A stretch of DNA of 64,000 nucleotides, from contig NZ_JYMR01000012.1 of NCBI RefSeq assembly GCF_000938255.1, positions 124,001-188,000 of the forward strand. The letters run 5' to 3'. The number at the start of each line of letters is the position of its first letter. The stretch's first letter is position 1. This stretch comes from Bradyrhizobium sp. LTSP849 (GTDB taxonomy: Bacteria; Pseudomonadota; Alphaproteobacteria; Rhizobiales; Xanthobacteraceae). This document shows positions 25,259 to 33,726 of the stretch, piece by piece. The translations under genes and the position numbers were made by a program. A model generated the notes under the pieces. That model did no database searches. It saw only the letters and a list, made by a program, of their open reading frames with translations, and had not been told where the DNA came from.

Positions 25259-26461
25259 TCAATCCTTCGGCCGCAGCTTCTCGACTTCGGCGTCGCTCGG
25301 CAGATAGTCCGCGCCCTTCTTGTAGGTGGCATCCACCATCACGCCCTTGCCGTCCTTCAGCGCGGTCTTGCCGACGTAAGCGCCGAGCGTCGACTGGTGG
25401 TCGATCTTGCGGAAGGTGATCTCGCCGAGCGGCGACGGCATCGACAGCCCTTCGGCCGCGGCAATCAGCTTCTCCGGATCGGTCGAGCCGGCCTTCGCGA
25501 GGATCGCGGCGGCCGACTTGATGGTCTGGTAGCCGACGATCGAGCCGAGGCGCGGATAGTCGTTGTATTTGGCCTGGTAGGCCTTGAGGAACGCATCGTG
25601 CTCGGGGGTCTTGATCGAGTACCAGGGATAGCCGGTGACGATCCAGCCCTCGGGCGTCTCTTCCTTGAGCGGATCGAGATATTCGGGCTCGCCGGTCAAG
25701 AACGAGACAACCTCGCGTCCCTTGAACAGGCCGCGGGTGTTGCCTTCGCGCACGAGCTTCACGAGGTCGGCGCCGAAAGTGACGTTGAGGATCGCTTCCG
25801 GATTGGCGGCGGCAACTGCCTGCACCACCGGGCCAGCGTCGATCTTGCCCTGCGGCGGCCACTGCTCGTCGACCCACTGAATGTCCGGACGCTTCTCCGA
25901 CATCAGCTTCTTGAACACCGCGACCGCCGACTGGCCGTATTCATAGTTCGGCGCAATCGTTGCCCAGCGTTTAGCGGGCAATTTGGCGGCGGCTTCCACC
26001 AGCATCGCCGCCTGCATGTAGTTGGAGGGGCGCAGGCGGAAGGTATATTTGTTGCCCTTCGACCAGGTGACGGCGTCCGTCAGCGGCTCGGCTGCGAGAA
26101 AAAACACCTTCTTCTGGTTGGCGAAGTCGCTGACGGCGAGACCGATGTTCGACAGGAACGTGCCCGTGAGCATCGCCACGCCTTCGCTCGAGACAAGCTC
26201 GTTGGCGGCCGTCTGCGCATCGGCCGGCTTGCCGCCGTCGTCCTTGGAGATGACGACGAGCTTCTTGCCGTTGATACCGCCGGACGCGTTGATCTCTTCG
26301 ACCGCGAGCTGCCATCCCTTGCGATAGGGTTCGGTGAAGGCCGGCAGCAGCGAGTAGCTGTTGATCTCGCCGATCTTGATCTCCTGCGCCATGGCCGAAT
26401 GAGCCATGCCGCCCGCCAGAAGCGCGAAGGCCGCACCGACGAAATAGTTTCTTACTCGCAT
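25259..26461 (-). CDS. Liv-type solute-binding protein of the nicotinate cluster
   Basis: A 400-residue periplasmic receptor (Peripla_BP_6). It has a signal peptide (MRVRNYFVGAAFALLAGGMAHSAMA, cleavage before QEIKIG) and family motifs IKIGEINSYSLLPAFTEPYRKGWQLAVEEINASGGINGKKLVVISKDDGGKPADAQTAAN. GGAGG precedes the ATG. It is third from the 5' end region of the operon (after the UPF0280 and DUF1185 genes) and directly before its membrane components. Ligand inferred as nicotinate, 6-hydroxynicotinate or another N-heterocyclic acid from context only. A general amino acid receptor is the alternative. Confidence 0.9.
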   Translation of the reverse strand: MRVRNYFVGAAFALLAGGMAHSAMAQEIKIGEINSYSLLPAFTEPYRKGWQLAVEEINASGGINGKKLVVISKDDGGKPADAQTAANELVSSEGVAMLTGTFLSNIGLAVSDFANQKKVFFLAAEPLTDAVTWSKGNKYTFRLRPSNYMQAAMLVEAAAKLPAKRWATIAPNYEYGQSAVAVFKKLMSEKRPDIQWVDEQWPPQGKIDAGPVVQAVAAANPEAILNVTFGADLVKLVREGNTRGLFKGREVVSFLTGEPEYLDPLKEETPEGWIVTGYPWYSIKTPEHDAFLKAYQAKYNDYPRLGSIVGYQTIKSAAAILAKAGSTDPEKLIAAAEGLSMPSPLGEITFRKIDHQSTLGAYVGKTALKDGKGVMVDATYKKGADYLPSDAEVEKLRPKD

Positions 26462-26494
26462 CCCAACCTCCAGTTTTGAACTCTCTTGCGTCTT

Positions 26495-27079
26495 CTATCT
26501 CAAACCGTCTTCGCCCTTGACCTCGGCAACTGTCAGCCCGCCGACGCGCGGCAGCGGACGGCCGCTGTCGGTGACGGCGACGGCGACCATGATCTCGTTG
26601 GCGCGCGGCGCGTCGTTGATCTGCACTTCCATGCCGTCGAAATGGCTGCGCACGAAGGCTGCATCCTTGTGTCCGAGCGGAATGTCGAGCGTCGTGCCGG
26701 GGCCGCTGCGCTTCTTCGACGACGGGATCAGAGCCGCGCCCTTGCTCAGCACCTTGCGCACCGGCGCACCCATCTTCGGGTGAAGAATCGCAGCCGCATG
26801 TTCCAGCTCGCCGTTCTCGCCGACGGCCGCCGCCTTGCCATAGCTCTGAGCCTTGGAACCATCGATGCCGAGTGCTGCCACCGCGCGCTTGGACAGGAGA
26901 TCGCCGAGCTCCTCGCCGATCGCAATCAACGGCGAGAGATCCTCGACATATTTTCCGGCAAAGGGATTTTCGATCACCGCGATCGCAGCCGCACGCCGGG
27001 TCGGCGGCGACACCTGGCGGCCCATCTCCATCTGCGTCTCTTCGACGACGGTGACGATCTTGCGGATGATCGCGCTCAT
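26495..27079 (-). CDS. DUF1185 ('amino acid synthesis') family protein
   Basis: A 194-residue cytosolic protein of the DUF1185 family, which is named for a presumed but unproven link to amino acid synthesis. Visible landmarks are IRKIVTVVEETQMEMGR at the start, RRAAAIAVIENPFAGKYVEDLSPLI, a glycine-rich GAALIPSSKKRSGPGTTLDIPLGHKDAAFVRSHFDGMEVQI, and an acidic strand-rich end. It lies between the UPF0280 gene (15-base gap) and the receptor. Its steady position in an operon for a cyclic amide pathway suggests a catalytic or accessory step after ring opening, but no activity is known to me. Confidence 0.8.
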   Translation of the reverse strand: MSAIIRKIVTVVEETQMEMGRQVSPPTRRAAAIAVIENPFAGKYVEDLSPLIAIGEELGDLLSKRAVAALGIDGSKAQSYGKAAAVGENGELEHAAAILHPKMGAPVRKVLSKGAALIPSSKKRSGPGTTLDIPLGHKDAAFVRSHFDGMEVQINDAPRANEIMVAVAVTDSGRPLPRVGGLTVAEVKGEDGLR

Positions 27080-27094
27080 GCTTCGTTTCCCCGT

Positions 27095-27994
27095 TCAGGC
27101 ATGAACCGCGTTCTCCAGCACTGCCGGGCGCGATCGTTGCCGCTCAATATCTTTTGTTCCGATGACAAGCATATCACCACAAAGCTGCAACACGGCACCT
27201 TCGATCAATCCGCGATCGAACATTTGTCGTGCACATTCCGCGCCAGATTCCAGCGCGGTCGCGATTTCGGCCCGCGACAATTCACCAACAGCGCAGGTCA
27301 CAAGACGCCCGCCGAGATCGCTGTCAGGCTGAAGCTCGTTCGCAGGCCTTCGGACGATGGCGGGATGCCCGGGCAGATCGACAGCGTTGGCGATGACCGT
27401 GGCGGCCGCATCGGCCTGCGACGCGGTCGCGGCAAGCACCGTCACGGCATCGGCGATGCCGAGCGAAAAGCTGCGGCCATGGCGGCCACTGGTCGCGATG
27501 CCCCGCACGGGATCGTTTGCATCGACCATCATCGTCCGCATCACGCCGTCGCGATCGGGCCGATCCATCAGGCCGACCGAGAAATGCTCGCCTTCGCCGA
27601 GATGCAGCGCAATGTCGCCGCCATTGTTGACGTAAGCCTGATCAAGCGATGCAACGGCCAGCATCGCGCCAAGCATCTCCTCCGCCACGCTGCCGGCAAC
27701 CGCGGCCATCGGCGTGATGAAGCAATCGGCAGCATAAGGCGCGACGGCGGCGTGCATGCGTTGGGCGACAATTCCGTTCAGCGAACACACCCCGGGTTCC
27801 ACCGCTTTGCGCAGCTCGGTCAGGTCAGCGCAGAGCTCGTCGAGCAGACCGGTGAACCGGCGCGCTGCCGCCTCATAGGCTGCGCGCACCTCGCCTGCCT
27901 CTCCCCTCGCCTCAACGATCAGATCGATCGGACCATCCTGCAAATGCAGCCGCCGGCCATCAGACAGCAACGCGATTTGCGGGAGCCTTGTCAT
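27095..27994 (-). CDS. UPF0280 family protein, ApbE-like fold (possible flavin transferase)
   Basis: A 299-residue protein of the UPF0280 family, which I recall as structurally related to the ApbE flavin-transferase superfamily. Segments that fit are VCSLNGIVAQRMHAAVAPYAADCFITPMAAVAGSVAEEML, AYVNNGGDIALHLGEGEHF and GIATSGRHGRSFSLGIADAVTVLA (compare the ApbE active region with NxGGDI and SG..GRH..D). The gene overlaps the reductase gene by 4 bases (ATGA), the tightest coupling in the operon. The E. barkeri 6-hydroxynicotinate reductase is reported, from memory, to carry a covalently bound flavin, so a maturation role is an attractive inference. Confidence 0.8.
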   Translation of the reverse strand: MTRLPQIALLSDGRRLHLQDGPIDLIVEARGEAGEVRAAYEAAARRFTGLLDELCADLTELRKAVEPGVCSLNGIVAQRMHAAVAPYAADCFITPMAAVAGSVAEEMLGAMLAVASLDQAYVNNGGDIALHLGEGEHFSVGLMDRPDRDGVMRTMMVDANDPVRGIATSGRHGRSFSLGIADAVTVLAATASQADAAATVIANAVDLPGHPAIVRRPANELQPDSDLGGRLVTCAVGELSRAEIATALESGAECARQMFDRGLIEGAVLQLCGDMLVIGTKDIERQRSRPAVLENAVHA

Positions 27995-29445
27995 GCCCGG
28001 CGCCCTGGAATCGGGTTCTGCCAGGGCAGCTGGCGAACATCGTCACCGCCCCTCACCTCGGACAGCGGCTTCACGTAATCCATGTGCCCACCGAGCGCGG
28101 CATAGTCGGCCAGCTTCATCGTGAACTCGATCGGCGCGACCAGCGCCGGCGTCGGCACGTAGCCGAATGCGCCCGAGGGCATCTGCGTCACGTCGACCAT
28201 GTAGGTAATGCCGCCGCCCGGCCAAACATAGACCGCCGCGCCGCCGCTGGTGACGCGCGTCAGCGCATCCTTGACCGAACGGGTCAGCCGCACCGGATTG
28301 TCGGTGACGCCCGCGCGCAGCGAGCCACCGGCACCGGCCATGAACAACACCGTGCACAGCGCCGGCTCGCAATTCTCCTGGATGCGCTCAACCGAGAACT
28401 TCAGATCAGCGGGCATCTCGGTCTCGACCGGCTTCAAGGCCTCGTCGAGCACGTAATAGGACGAATGCTCGCCGGTGGTGGAGACCATCAGCATAGAGAG
28501 GCCAGGCTTGGCTTCCTTGGCGTCGAACGGCCCGAGGATCGCGAGCGGATCGGAGATGTTGGTGCCGCCCCAGCCCGTGCCGGGATCGGCGACCTGGAAA
28601 TACCGGCCGGGCGTCGAGCGCCGGCCTTTCATCTTGATGCCAGTGTCGGCGATATCGAGCAGCTTGCCGGCCTGGTGCTCGCTCAGCACGCCCGTGATGT
28701 GGTCGTCGACCACGACGACCTCGTCGACCTTGCCGTGCCACTGCTTTGCGAACATGCCGATGGTCGCCGAGCCGCAGCCGACGCGCATCCGCTCTTCCTT
28801 GGCACCGTTGACGATCGGCGGCTGGCCGGCCTGCACCACCACGCTCGCGCCGCCGTCGACAGTCAGCTCCACCGCCTTGCAATTGGCAAGGTCCATCAGA
28901 GTGTCGCAGGTGACGCGGCCCTCCTTCTTGGAGCCGCCGGTGAGATGATGCACGCCGCCGAGCGATAGCATCTGCGAGCCGTATTCACTGGTGGTAACGT
29001 GGCCGACCGCTTCGCCCTGGGCGCGCACGGTCGCGGTCTCGGGGCCGAGATAGCGGTCGGTGTCGATCTTCACCTTGATGCCGCAATAGGAGAAGATGCC
29101 CTCGGTGACGACGGTGACCATGTCGACGCCGTCGACCTCGGACGAGACGATGAACGGCGCCGGCTTGTAGTCGGGATAGGTCGTGCCCGCTCCGATCGCC
29201 GTCACGAAGGTCGAGGGCCCGTGGACGATCGTGCCGTCCCAATCCTCGGTCCGGCTGAACGGCACCAGCTTGCCGCCGAGCGACACCGTGCGTTCAAGGA
29301 TGATGTGCGGATCGACGCGAACGAGCTTGCCATCATCATTGGCATAGCGGTCGCAGGCACCGGCCGCGCCGGGCTTGATGTAGCACATCACCGGACAGGC
29401 ATCGCAGCGGATCTTGTCGGTGGTGGCGCTCGTCGTTTCAGTCAT
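27991..29445 (-). CDS. hnr: 6-hydroxynicotinate reductase-like iron-sulfur protein
   Basis: A 484-residue protein, first gene of an eight-gene operon. A cysteine set near the N terminus (C14-x2-C17-x3-C21-x9-C31, within RCDACPVMCYIKPGAAGACDRY) can bind an iron-sulfur cluster; further cysteines occur in VTCDTLMDLANC and RVGCGS. Glycine-rich segments such as SYCGIKVKIDTDRYLGPETATVRA and ADPGTGWGGTNI follow. I recall this family as the ferredoxin-dependent 6-hydroxynicotinate reductase of Eubacterium barkeri (forms 1,4,5,6-tetrahydro-6-oxonicotinate), also present in some rhizobia. Neighbours supply substrate (NicAB), reductant (Fpr) and product hydrolysis (enamidase). The exact cofactor content here is not visible. 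A ring-opening amidohydrolase label sometimes given to similar genes fits the sequence less well. Confidence 0.8.
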   Translation of the reverse strand: MTETTSATTDKIRCDACPVMCYIKPGAAGACDRYANDDGKLVRVDPHIILERTVSLGGKLVPFSRTEDWDGTIVHGPSTFVTAIGAGTTYPDYKPAPFIVSSEVDGVDMVTVVTEGIFSYCGIKVKIDTDRYLGPETATVRAQGEAVGHVTTSEYGSQMLSLGGVHHLTGGSKKEGRVTCDTLMDLANCKAVELTVDGGASVVVQAGQPPIVNGAKEERMRVGCGSATIGMFAKQWHGKVDEVVVVDDHITGVLSEHQAGKLLDIADTGIKMKGRRSTPGRYFQVADPGTGWGGTNISDPLAILGPFDAKEAKPGLSMLMVSTTGEHSSYYVLDEALKPVETEMPADLKFSVERIQENCEPALCTVLFMAGAGGSLRAGVTDNPVRLTRSVKDALTRVTSGGAAVYVWPGGGITYMVDVTQMPSGAFGYVPTPALVAPIEFTMKLADYAALGGHMDYVKPLSEVRGGDDVRQLPWQNPIPGRRA

Positions 29446-29476
29446 GTCAAAGCCAGCGGATCACGACGGGGTTTAT

Positions 29477-29492
29477 CATTCGTACACGAACG
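29477..29492. promoter_or_regulatory. MarR-type operator upstream of hnr
   Basis: CATTCGTACACGAACG is an inverted repeat with 7-base arms (one mismatch) and a 2-base spacer, 32 bases upstream of the hnr start. It fits the pattern CRTTYGT-N2-ACRAAYG shared with sites at 19837 and 29629. Its position overlaps where the hnr promoter would be, consistent with repression. Confidence 0.7.
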
Positions 29493-29628
29493 ATGTTGCG
29501 CGCGGTCCCGATAGCTGTCAAGCGGTGCCGCGCGCGAAAAGATGCCGCTGCCGAATAAAAGCTCATTTGCCTCCCGGTTCTGTCCACAAAGCGGGCAACT
29601 GCGCTGCACTGCGGCATGGCGGCTTGCA

Positions 29629-29644
29629 CGTTTGTGTACAAACG
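29629..29644. promoter_or_regulatory. MarR-type operator upstream of nicA
   Basis: CGTTTGTGTACAAACG is a perfect 7-base inverted repeat around a 2-base spacer, 73 bases upstream of the nicA start. Together with the site at 29477 it brackets the 271-base divergent region between hnr and nicA, so both transcripts could be controlled together. Confidence 0.72.
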
Positions 29645-29716
29645 GTATCGTCGCGACGTAGAATTTTTACGACCGCGCGGTCGCCAGAGCTTGCGAACCA
29701 GAGCTTGGAAATGAGG

Positions 29717-30199
29717 ATGACGCAGACACCGATCCGCCTCACCGTAAACGGCAGGATCCACGACGTCACGGCCGCGCCGGAGACGCCGCTGCTCTATGTG
29801 CTGCGCAACGACCTTCAGCTCAACGGCCCGAAATACGGCTGCGGTCTCGGCGAATGCGGCACCTGTACTGTCCTGATCGACGGCACTGCTGCGCGCTCCT
29901 GCGTGATCCCCGTCGGCGGTTGCGCCGGACGCGACGTCGTCACGCTCGAAGGGCTCGGCACGCGCGACAAGCCGGATGTTGTGCAACAGGCCTTCATCGA
30001 CGAGCAGGCTGCGCAATGCGGTTACTGCCTCAACGGCATGATCATGACCACCAAGGCGCTGCTCGCGATCAACCCGCAGCCGACTGAGCAGGAGGCACTC
30101 GAGGCACTGCGCTACAATCTCTGCCGCTGCGGCACGCATGTCGAAATCCTGCGTGCGGTGATGCGCGCGTCGGGCCGGCTCGCTGAGGCCGGGAATTGA
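29717..30199 (+). CDS. nicA: Nicotinate dehydrogenase small subunit, [2Fe-2S] protein
   Basis: A 160-residue two-cluster iron-sulfur subunit of a xanthine-oxidase-type molybdenum hydroxylase. The first cluster ligands are in GCGLGECGTCTVLIDG (Cys42, 47, 50) with Cys62; the second are QCGYC (Cys101, 104) and NLCRCGTH (Cys136, 138). It matches NicA of the Pseudomonas putida nicotinate hydroxylase in length and partner. Start: the ATG at 29717 is favoured over 29711 by spacing from GGA, though the ribosome site is weak. It is joined to the large subunit gene by a TGATG overlap. Close relatives serve isoquinoline and aldehyde oxidoreductases, so substrate is by context. Confidence 0.86.
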   Translation: MTQTPIRLTVNGRIHDVTAAPETPLLYVLRNDLQLNGPKYGCGLGECGTCTVLIDGTAARSCVIPVGGCAGRDVVTLEGLGTRDKPDVVQQAFIDEQAAQCGYCLNGMIMTTKALLAINPQPTEQEALEALRYNLCRCGTHVEILRAVMRASGRLAEAGN

Positions 30200-33100
30200 T
30201 GGCCTCCCCTCTTTCGAATGGAGCTGAGCGGCCATCCGGCTCGCTTGTCGTCGTCCGCACCGTGGACGAGGTTACGTCCGAGACCTTCGTGCGGATCACC
30301 GCCGATGGCTCGGTCAATGCTTATAATGGTCATGTCGATCTCGGCACCGGCATCCGCACGGCGCTCGGCCAGATCGTCGCCGAAGAGCTCGACGTTTCCT
30401 TTGCCCGTGTCGTCGTCGTGCTCGGCGACACCGCAATCGTCCCGAACCAGGGCGCAACGATTGCGAGCGAAACCATCCAGATCACGGCCGTTCCCTTGCG
30501 CAAGGCCGCCGCGCAAGCGCGGCACTTCCTGATTGCCCGCGCAGCCCACCGACTCGAGTTGCCGGCCGCGGAGCTGACGATCGAAGACGGCCTCGTCCGC
30601 GGACACAATCGCAGCGTCAGCTATGGCGAGTTGATCGGCGGCGAGACCATTCGCCTGGAGCTTGCCGACGACGCGCAGGTAAAGGCGGTCGGCAATTACA
30701 CCATCGTTGGCCAGTCGATGCCGCGCGTCGATCTGCCGGCCAAGGCCACGGGCGAACTTACCTTCGTTCATGACATCCGCGTGCCCGGCATGCTGCATGG
30801 CCGCGTCGTGCGGCCGCCCTATGCTGGCGTCGACGCCGGCCCGTTCGTCGGCACCAGCCTGATTGCGGTCGACGAATCCTCGGTGAACGACATCCCCGGG
30901 ATCATTGCCGTCGTGCGCATCGGGGACTTTGTCGGCGTTGTCGCGGAGCGCGAGGAGAATGCGATTCGCGCGGCGGAGCAGCTCAAGGTGAGCTGGAAGC
31001 CGACGCCCACGCTGCCCGATCTCGCCGATGTCGAGACCGCGCTGCGCGCCAATCCGTCAACACCGCGCACGCTGATCGACAAGGGCGACGTCGATACAGC
31101 GATCGCCGGTGCAACTACGCATATGCAACGCACCTACGTCTGGCCGTACCAGATGCACGCGTCGATCGGCCCATCCTGCGCGGTCGCCGATTGCAGCGAT
31201 GGCAACATCCGCGTCTGGTCGGGTACGCAGAACCCGCACGTGCTGCGCGGCGACCTCGCACTGCTGATCGAGCGTCCCGAAAGCGAGATCGATGTAATCC
31301 GGCTAGAGGCCGCCGGCTGCTACGGCCGCAACTGCGCCGACGACGTCGCCGCCGACGCGCTGCTGCTATCGCGCGCGGTCGGCCGGCCCGTGCGCGTGCA
31401 GCTGACGCGCGAGCAGGAGCACGCCTGGGAGCCCAAGGGCACCGCGCAGCTCATCGACGTCAATGGCGGCCTGAATGCCGACGGCGGCATCGCTGCTTAC
31501 GATCTCGCCACGCGCTACCCCTCGAACGCGGCACCGACGCTGGCGCTGTTGCTGACGGGACGAATCTCGTGCGAAGGCGCAGTGCTCCAGATGGGCGACC
31601 GCACCGCGATCCCGCCCTACGACTACGACCATATGCGCGTCATAGCGCATGACATGGCACCGATCGTGCGCGCCTCCTGGTTCCGCGGCGTCTCGGCGCT
31701 CCCGAACACCTTTGCGCATGAATCCTACATCGACGAGCTCGCGACCGAGGCCGGCGTTGACCCGATCGAATATCGCCTGCGCTACCTGAAGGACCAGCGC
31801 GCGGTCGATCTCGTCAATGCGGTCGCCGAGCGTGCGGGCTGGACGCCGCGGCCGATCCGCGAAGAGAAAGACGGCGATGTCGTGCACGGGCGCGGCTTTG
31901 CCTATGCGCTCTATGTCCATAGCAAGTTTCCGGGCTATGGCGCGGCGTGGTCCGCCTGGGTTGCCGACGTCGCCGTGAACAAGACCACCGGCGATGTCAG
32001 CGTGACGCGCGTGGTCGCGGGGCAAGACTCCGGATTGATGATCAATCCGGACGGCGTGCGCCACCAGATCCATGGCAACGTCATCCAGTCGACCAGCCGC
32101 GCGCTGATGGAAGAGGTCTCGTTCGAGCGCGGCGCGGTGGCGGCGCGGGAATGGGGCGCCTATCCGATCATCCCCTTCCCCGACGTGCCCAAGATCGACG
32201 TGTTGTTGCTGCCGCGGCCGGACCAGCCGCCGCTCGGCGTCGGCGAGTCCGCCTCGGTACCGAGCGCGGCAGCGATTGCGAACGCGATCTTCGATGCCAC
32301 CGGTGTGCGCTTTCGCGAGCCGCCGTTCACGCCGGAGCGTATCCTCAGGGGATTGCACGGCGACGCGGCCGCCACGCCGCAGGCGCTGCCCGCGCCCGCT
32401 GCGCCGCCGCCATCTCGCATCTGGCAAAACCCATTCGCCAAGCGCGCCGGCATTTTTGCAACGATCGCGGCGGTCTGCACCGCTGCGGTCGGTGTTGGCG
32501 CGGCCCTGTGGCCCGGACGTGCGATCGCGCCGATCGCACGGCCCGGCACGTCGGTCTATTCCGCCGCGACGATCGCGCGCGGCGAGCTGCTCGCCGCACT
32601 CGGCAATTGCGCGGAGTGCCACACCACGATCGGCGGCGCGATCAATGCCGGCGGGCGCGCACTGGAGACGCCGTTCGGCACGATTTTCGCGACCAACATC
32701 ACGCCCGATGTCGAGACCGGCATCGGTGCCTGGTCCTACCCCGCCTTCGAGCGTGCGATGCGCGACGGACTGCATCGCGACGGGCGGCAGCTCTATCCCG
32801 CTTTCCCCTACACGCATTTTTCGAAGACGAGCGAGGCCGACCTTCAGGCACTCTATGCTTACCTGATGGCCCAGCCCGCGGTGCGCGCCACGGCGCCGGC
32901 GAACACGCTGGCCTTCCCGTTCAACCTTCGTCCGCTGCTCGCGGGATGGAATGCGCTGTTTCACCAGACGCGCGAGTTCAAGCCTGATCCCGCCAAATCC
33001 GAGCAGTGGAATCGCGGCGCTTATCTGGTCGAGAGTCTCGGTCATTGCAGCGCCTGCCATTCGCCGCGCAATGTGCTCGGCGCCGAGCAGCGCGACGCCT

Positions 33101-33726
33101 ATCTGGCCGGGGGATTTGCCGAGGGCTGGGAGGCGCCGGCCCTGACCTCGCTCTCGCACGCGCCGATTCCCTGGAGCGAGGACGATCTCTTCGCGTATTT
33201 GCGCACCGGCCAGTCGCGCTATCACGGCGTGGCCGCCGGCCCGATGGCCCCGATCGTCAGGGATCTGACGGCCCTGCCCGACCACGACATCCGCGCGATG
33301 GCGATCTATCTCAACTCGTTCAACGACGCTGCCGCCGATGCGCCGACACAGGATGCCCTCGCCGCGAAGCTCGAAGCTGCAACGCAAGTCACTGTCGCAG
33401 CCTCCAGTGGCGCGCGGCTCTATCAGGGCGCCTGCGCGGTCTGCCACGAGGTCGGCGGCCTGCCGCTGTTCGGCAGCCGGCCGTCGCTTGCGCTCAACAG
33501 CAATCTGCACAGCGCGTCACCGGACAATCTCGTGCAGGTCATCCTGCACGGCATTGCCGAGCCTGTCTCCAGCGACCTCGGCTACATGCCGGCGTTCAAG
33601 AACAGCATGAGCGCCGCGCAAGTCGAGCAGCTCGTCACCTTCCTGCGCGGACAGTTCGCGCCGGACAAGCCGGCGTGGACGAGCGTGCGCGAGACAATCG
33701 CGCGCGTAAGATCATCCACGCATTAA
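30199..33726 (+). CDS. nicB: Nicotinate dehydrogenase large subunit: molybdopterin domain fused to triple cytochrome c
   Basis: A 1175-residue protein. Residues ~1–740 are a molybdenum-cofactor-binding aldehyde/xanthine-dehydrogenase-like domain (EGALV-type stretches such as GSQNPH-like SGTQNPHVLRGDL, YGRNCADDVAADALLLSRAVGRPVRVQLTREQEH, and the C-terminal LPPLGVGES-like region PPLGVGESASVPSAAAIANAIFDATGVRFREPP). A hydrophobic segment follows near 750–785, then three c-type haem sites: CAECH (Cys804), CSACH (Cys950) and CAVCH (Cys1079). This architecture and length match P. putida NicB (~1.18 kresidues), which hydroxylates nicotinate to 6-hydroxynicotinate and passes electrons to the respiratory chain. 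The cytochrome part is presumably on the periplasmic side, and ends 4 bases into the convergent dioxygenase gene. Confidence 0.87.
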   Translation: MASPLSNGAERPSGSLVVVRTVDEVTSETFVRITADGSVNAYNGHVDLGTGIRTALGQIVAEELDVSFARVVVVLGDTAIVPNQGATIASETIQITAVPLRKAAAQARHFLIARAAHRLELPAAELTIEDGLVRGHNRSVSYGELIGGETIRLELADDAQVKAVGNYTIVGQSMPRVDLPAKATGELTFVHDIRVPGMLHGRVVRPPYAGVDAGPFVGTSLIAVDESSVNDIPGIIAVVRIGDFVGVVAEREENAIRAAEQLKVSWKPTPTLPDLADVETALRANPSTPRTLIDKGDVDTAIAGATTHMQRTYVWPYQMHASIGPSCAVADCSDGNIRVWSGTQNPHVLRGDLALLIERPESEIDVIRLEAAGCYGRNCADDVAADALLLSRAVGRPVRVQLTREQEHAWEPKGTAQLIDVNGGLNADGGIAAYDLATRYPSNAAPTLALLLTGRISCEGAVLQMGDRTAIPPYDYDHMRVIAHDMAPIVRASWFRGVSALPNTFAHESYIDELATEAGVDPIEYRLRYLKDQRAVDLVNAVAERAGWTPRPIREEKDGDVVHGRGFAYALYVHSKFPGYGAAWSAWVADVAVNKTTGDVSVTRVVAGQDSGLMINPDGVRHQIHGNVIQSTSRALMEEVSFERGAVAAREWGAYPIIPFPDVPKIDVLLLPRPDQPPLGVGESASVPSAAAIANAIFDATGVRFREPPFTPERILRGLHGDAAATPQALPAPAAPPPSRIWQNPFAKRAGIFATIAAVCTAAVGVGAALWPGRAIAPIARPGTSVYSAATIARGELLAALGNCAECHTTIGGAINAGGRALETPFGTIFATNITPDVETGIGAWSYPAFERAMRDGLHRDGRQLYPAFPYTHFSKTSEADLQALYAYLMAQPAVRATAPANTLAFPFNLRPLLAGWNALFHQTREFKPDPAKSEQWNRGAYLVESLGHCSACHSPRNVLGAEQRDAYLAGGFAEGWEAPALTSLSHAPIPWSEDDLFAYLRTGQSRYHGVAAGPMAPIVRDLTALPDHDIRAMAIYLNSFNDAAADAPTQDALAAKLEAATQVTVAASSGARLYQGACAVCHEVGGLPLFGSRPSLALNSNLHSASPDNLVQVILHGIAEPVSSDLGYMPAFKNSMSAAQVEQLVTFLRGQFAPDKPAWTSVRETIARVRSSTH

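Noticed and set aside
27991..29445. Calling the gene a cyanuric acid hydrolase/barbiturase-type ring-opening amidohydrolase
   Set aside because: The N-terminal cysteine cluster and its fit to a reductase–enamidase–hydroxylase cluster favour 6-hydroxynicotinate reductase. The three-fold Ser-Lys repeat structure of cyanuric acid hydrolases was not seen.
31366..33510. Very long open frame (714 codons) on the minus strand inside nicB
   Set aside because: It is an antisense shadow of a high-GC gene: no motif, Arg/Gly-rich low-complexity composition, while the opposite strand has molybdopterin and haem motifs.
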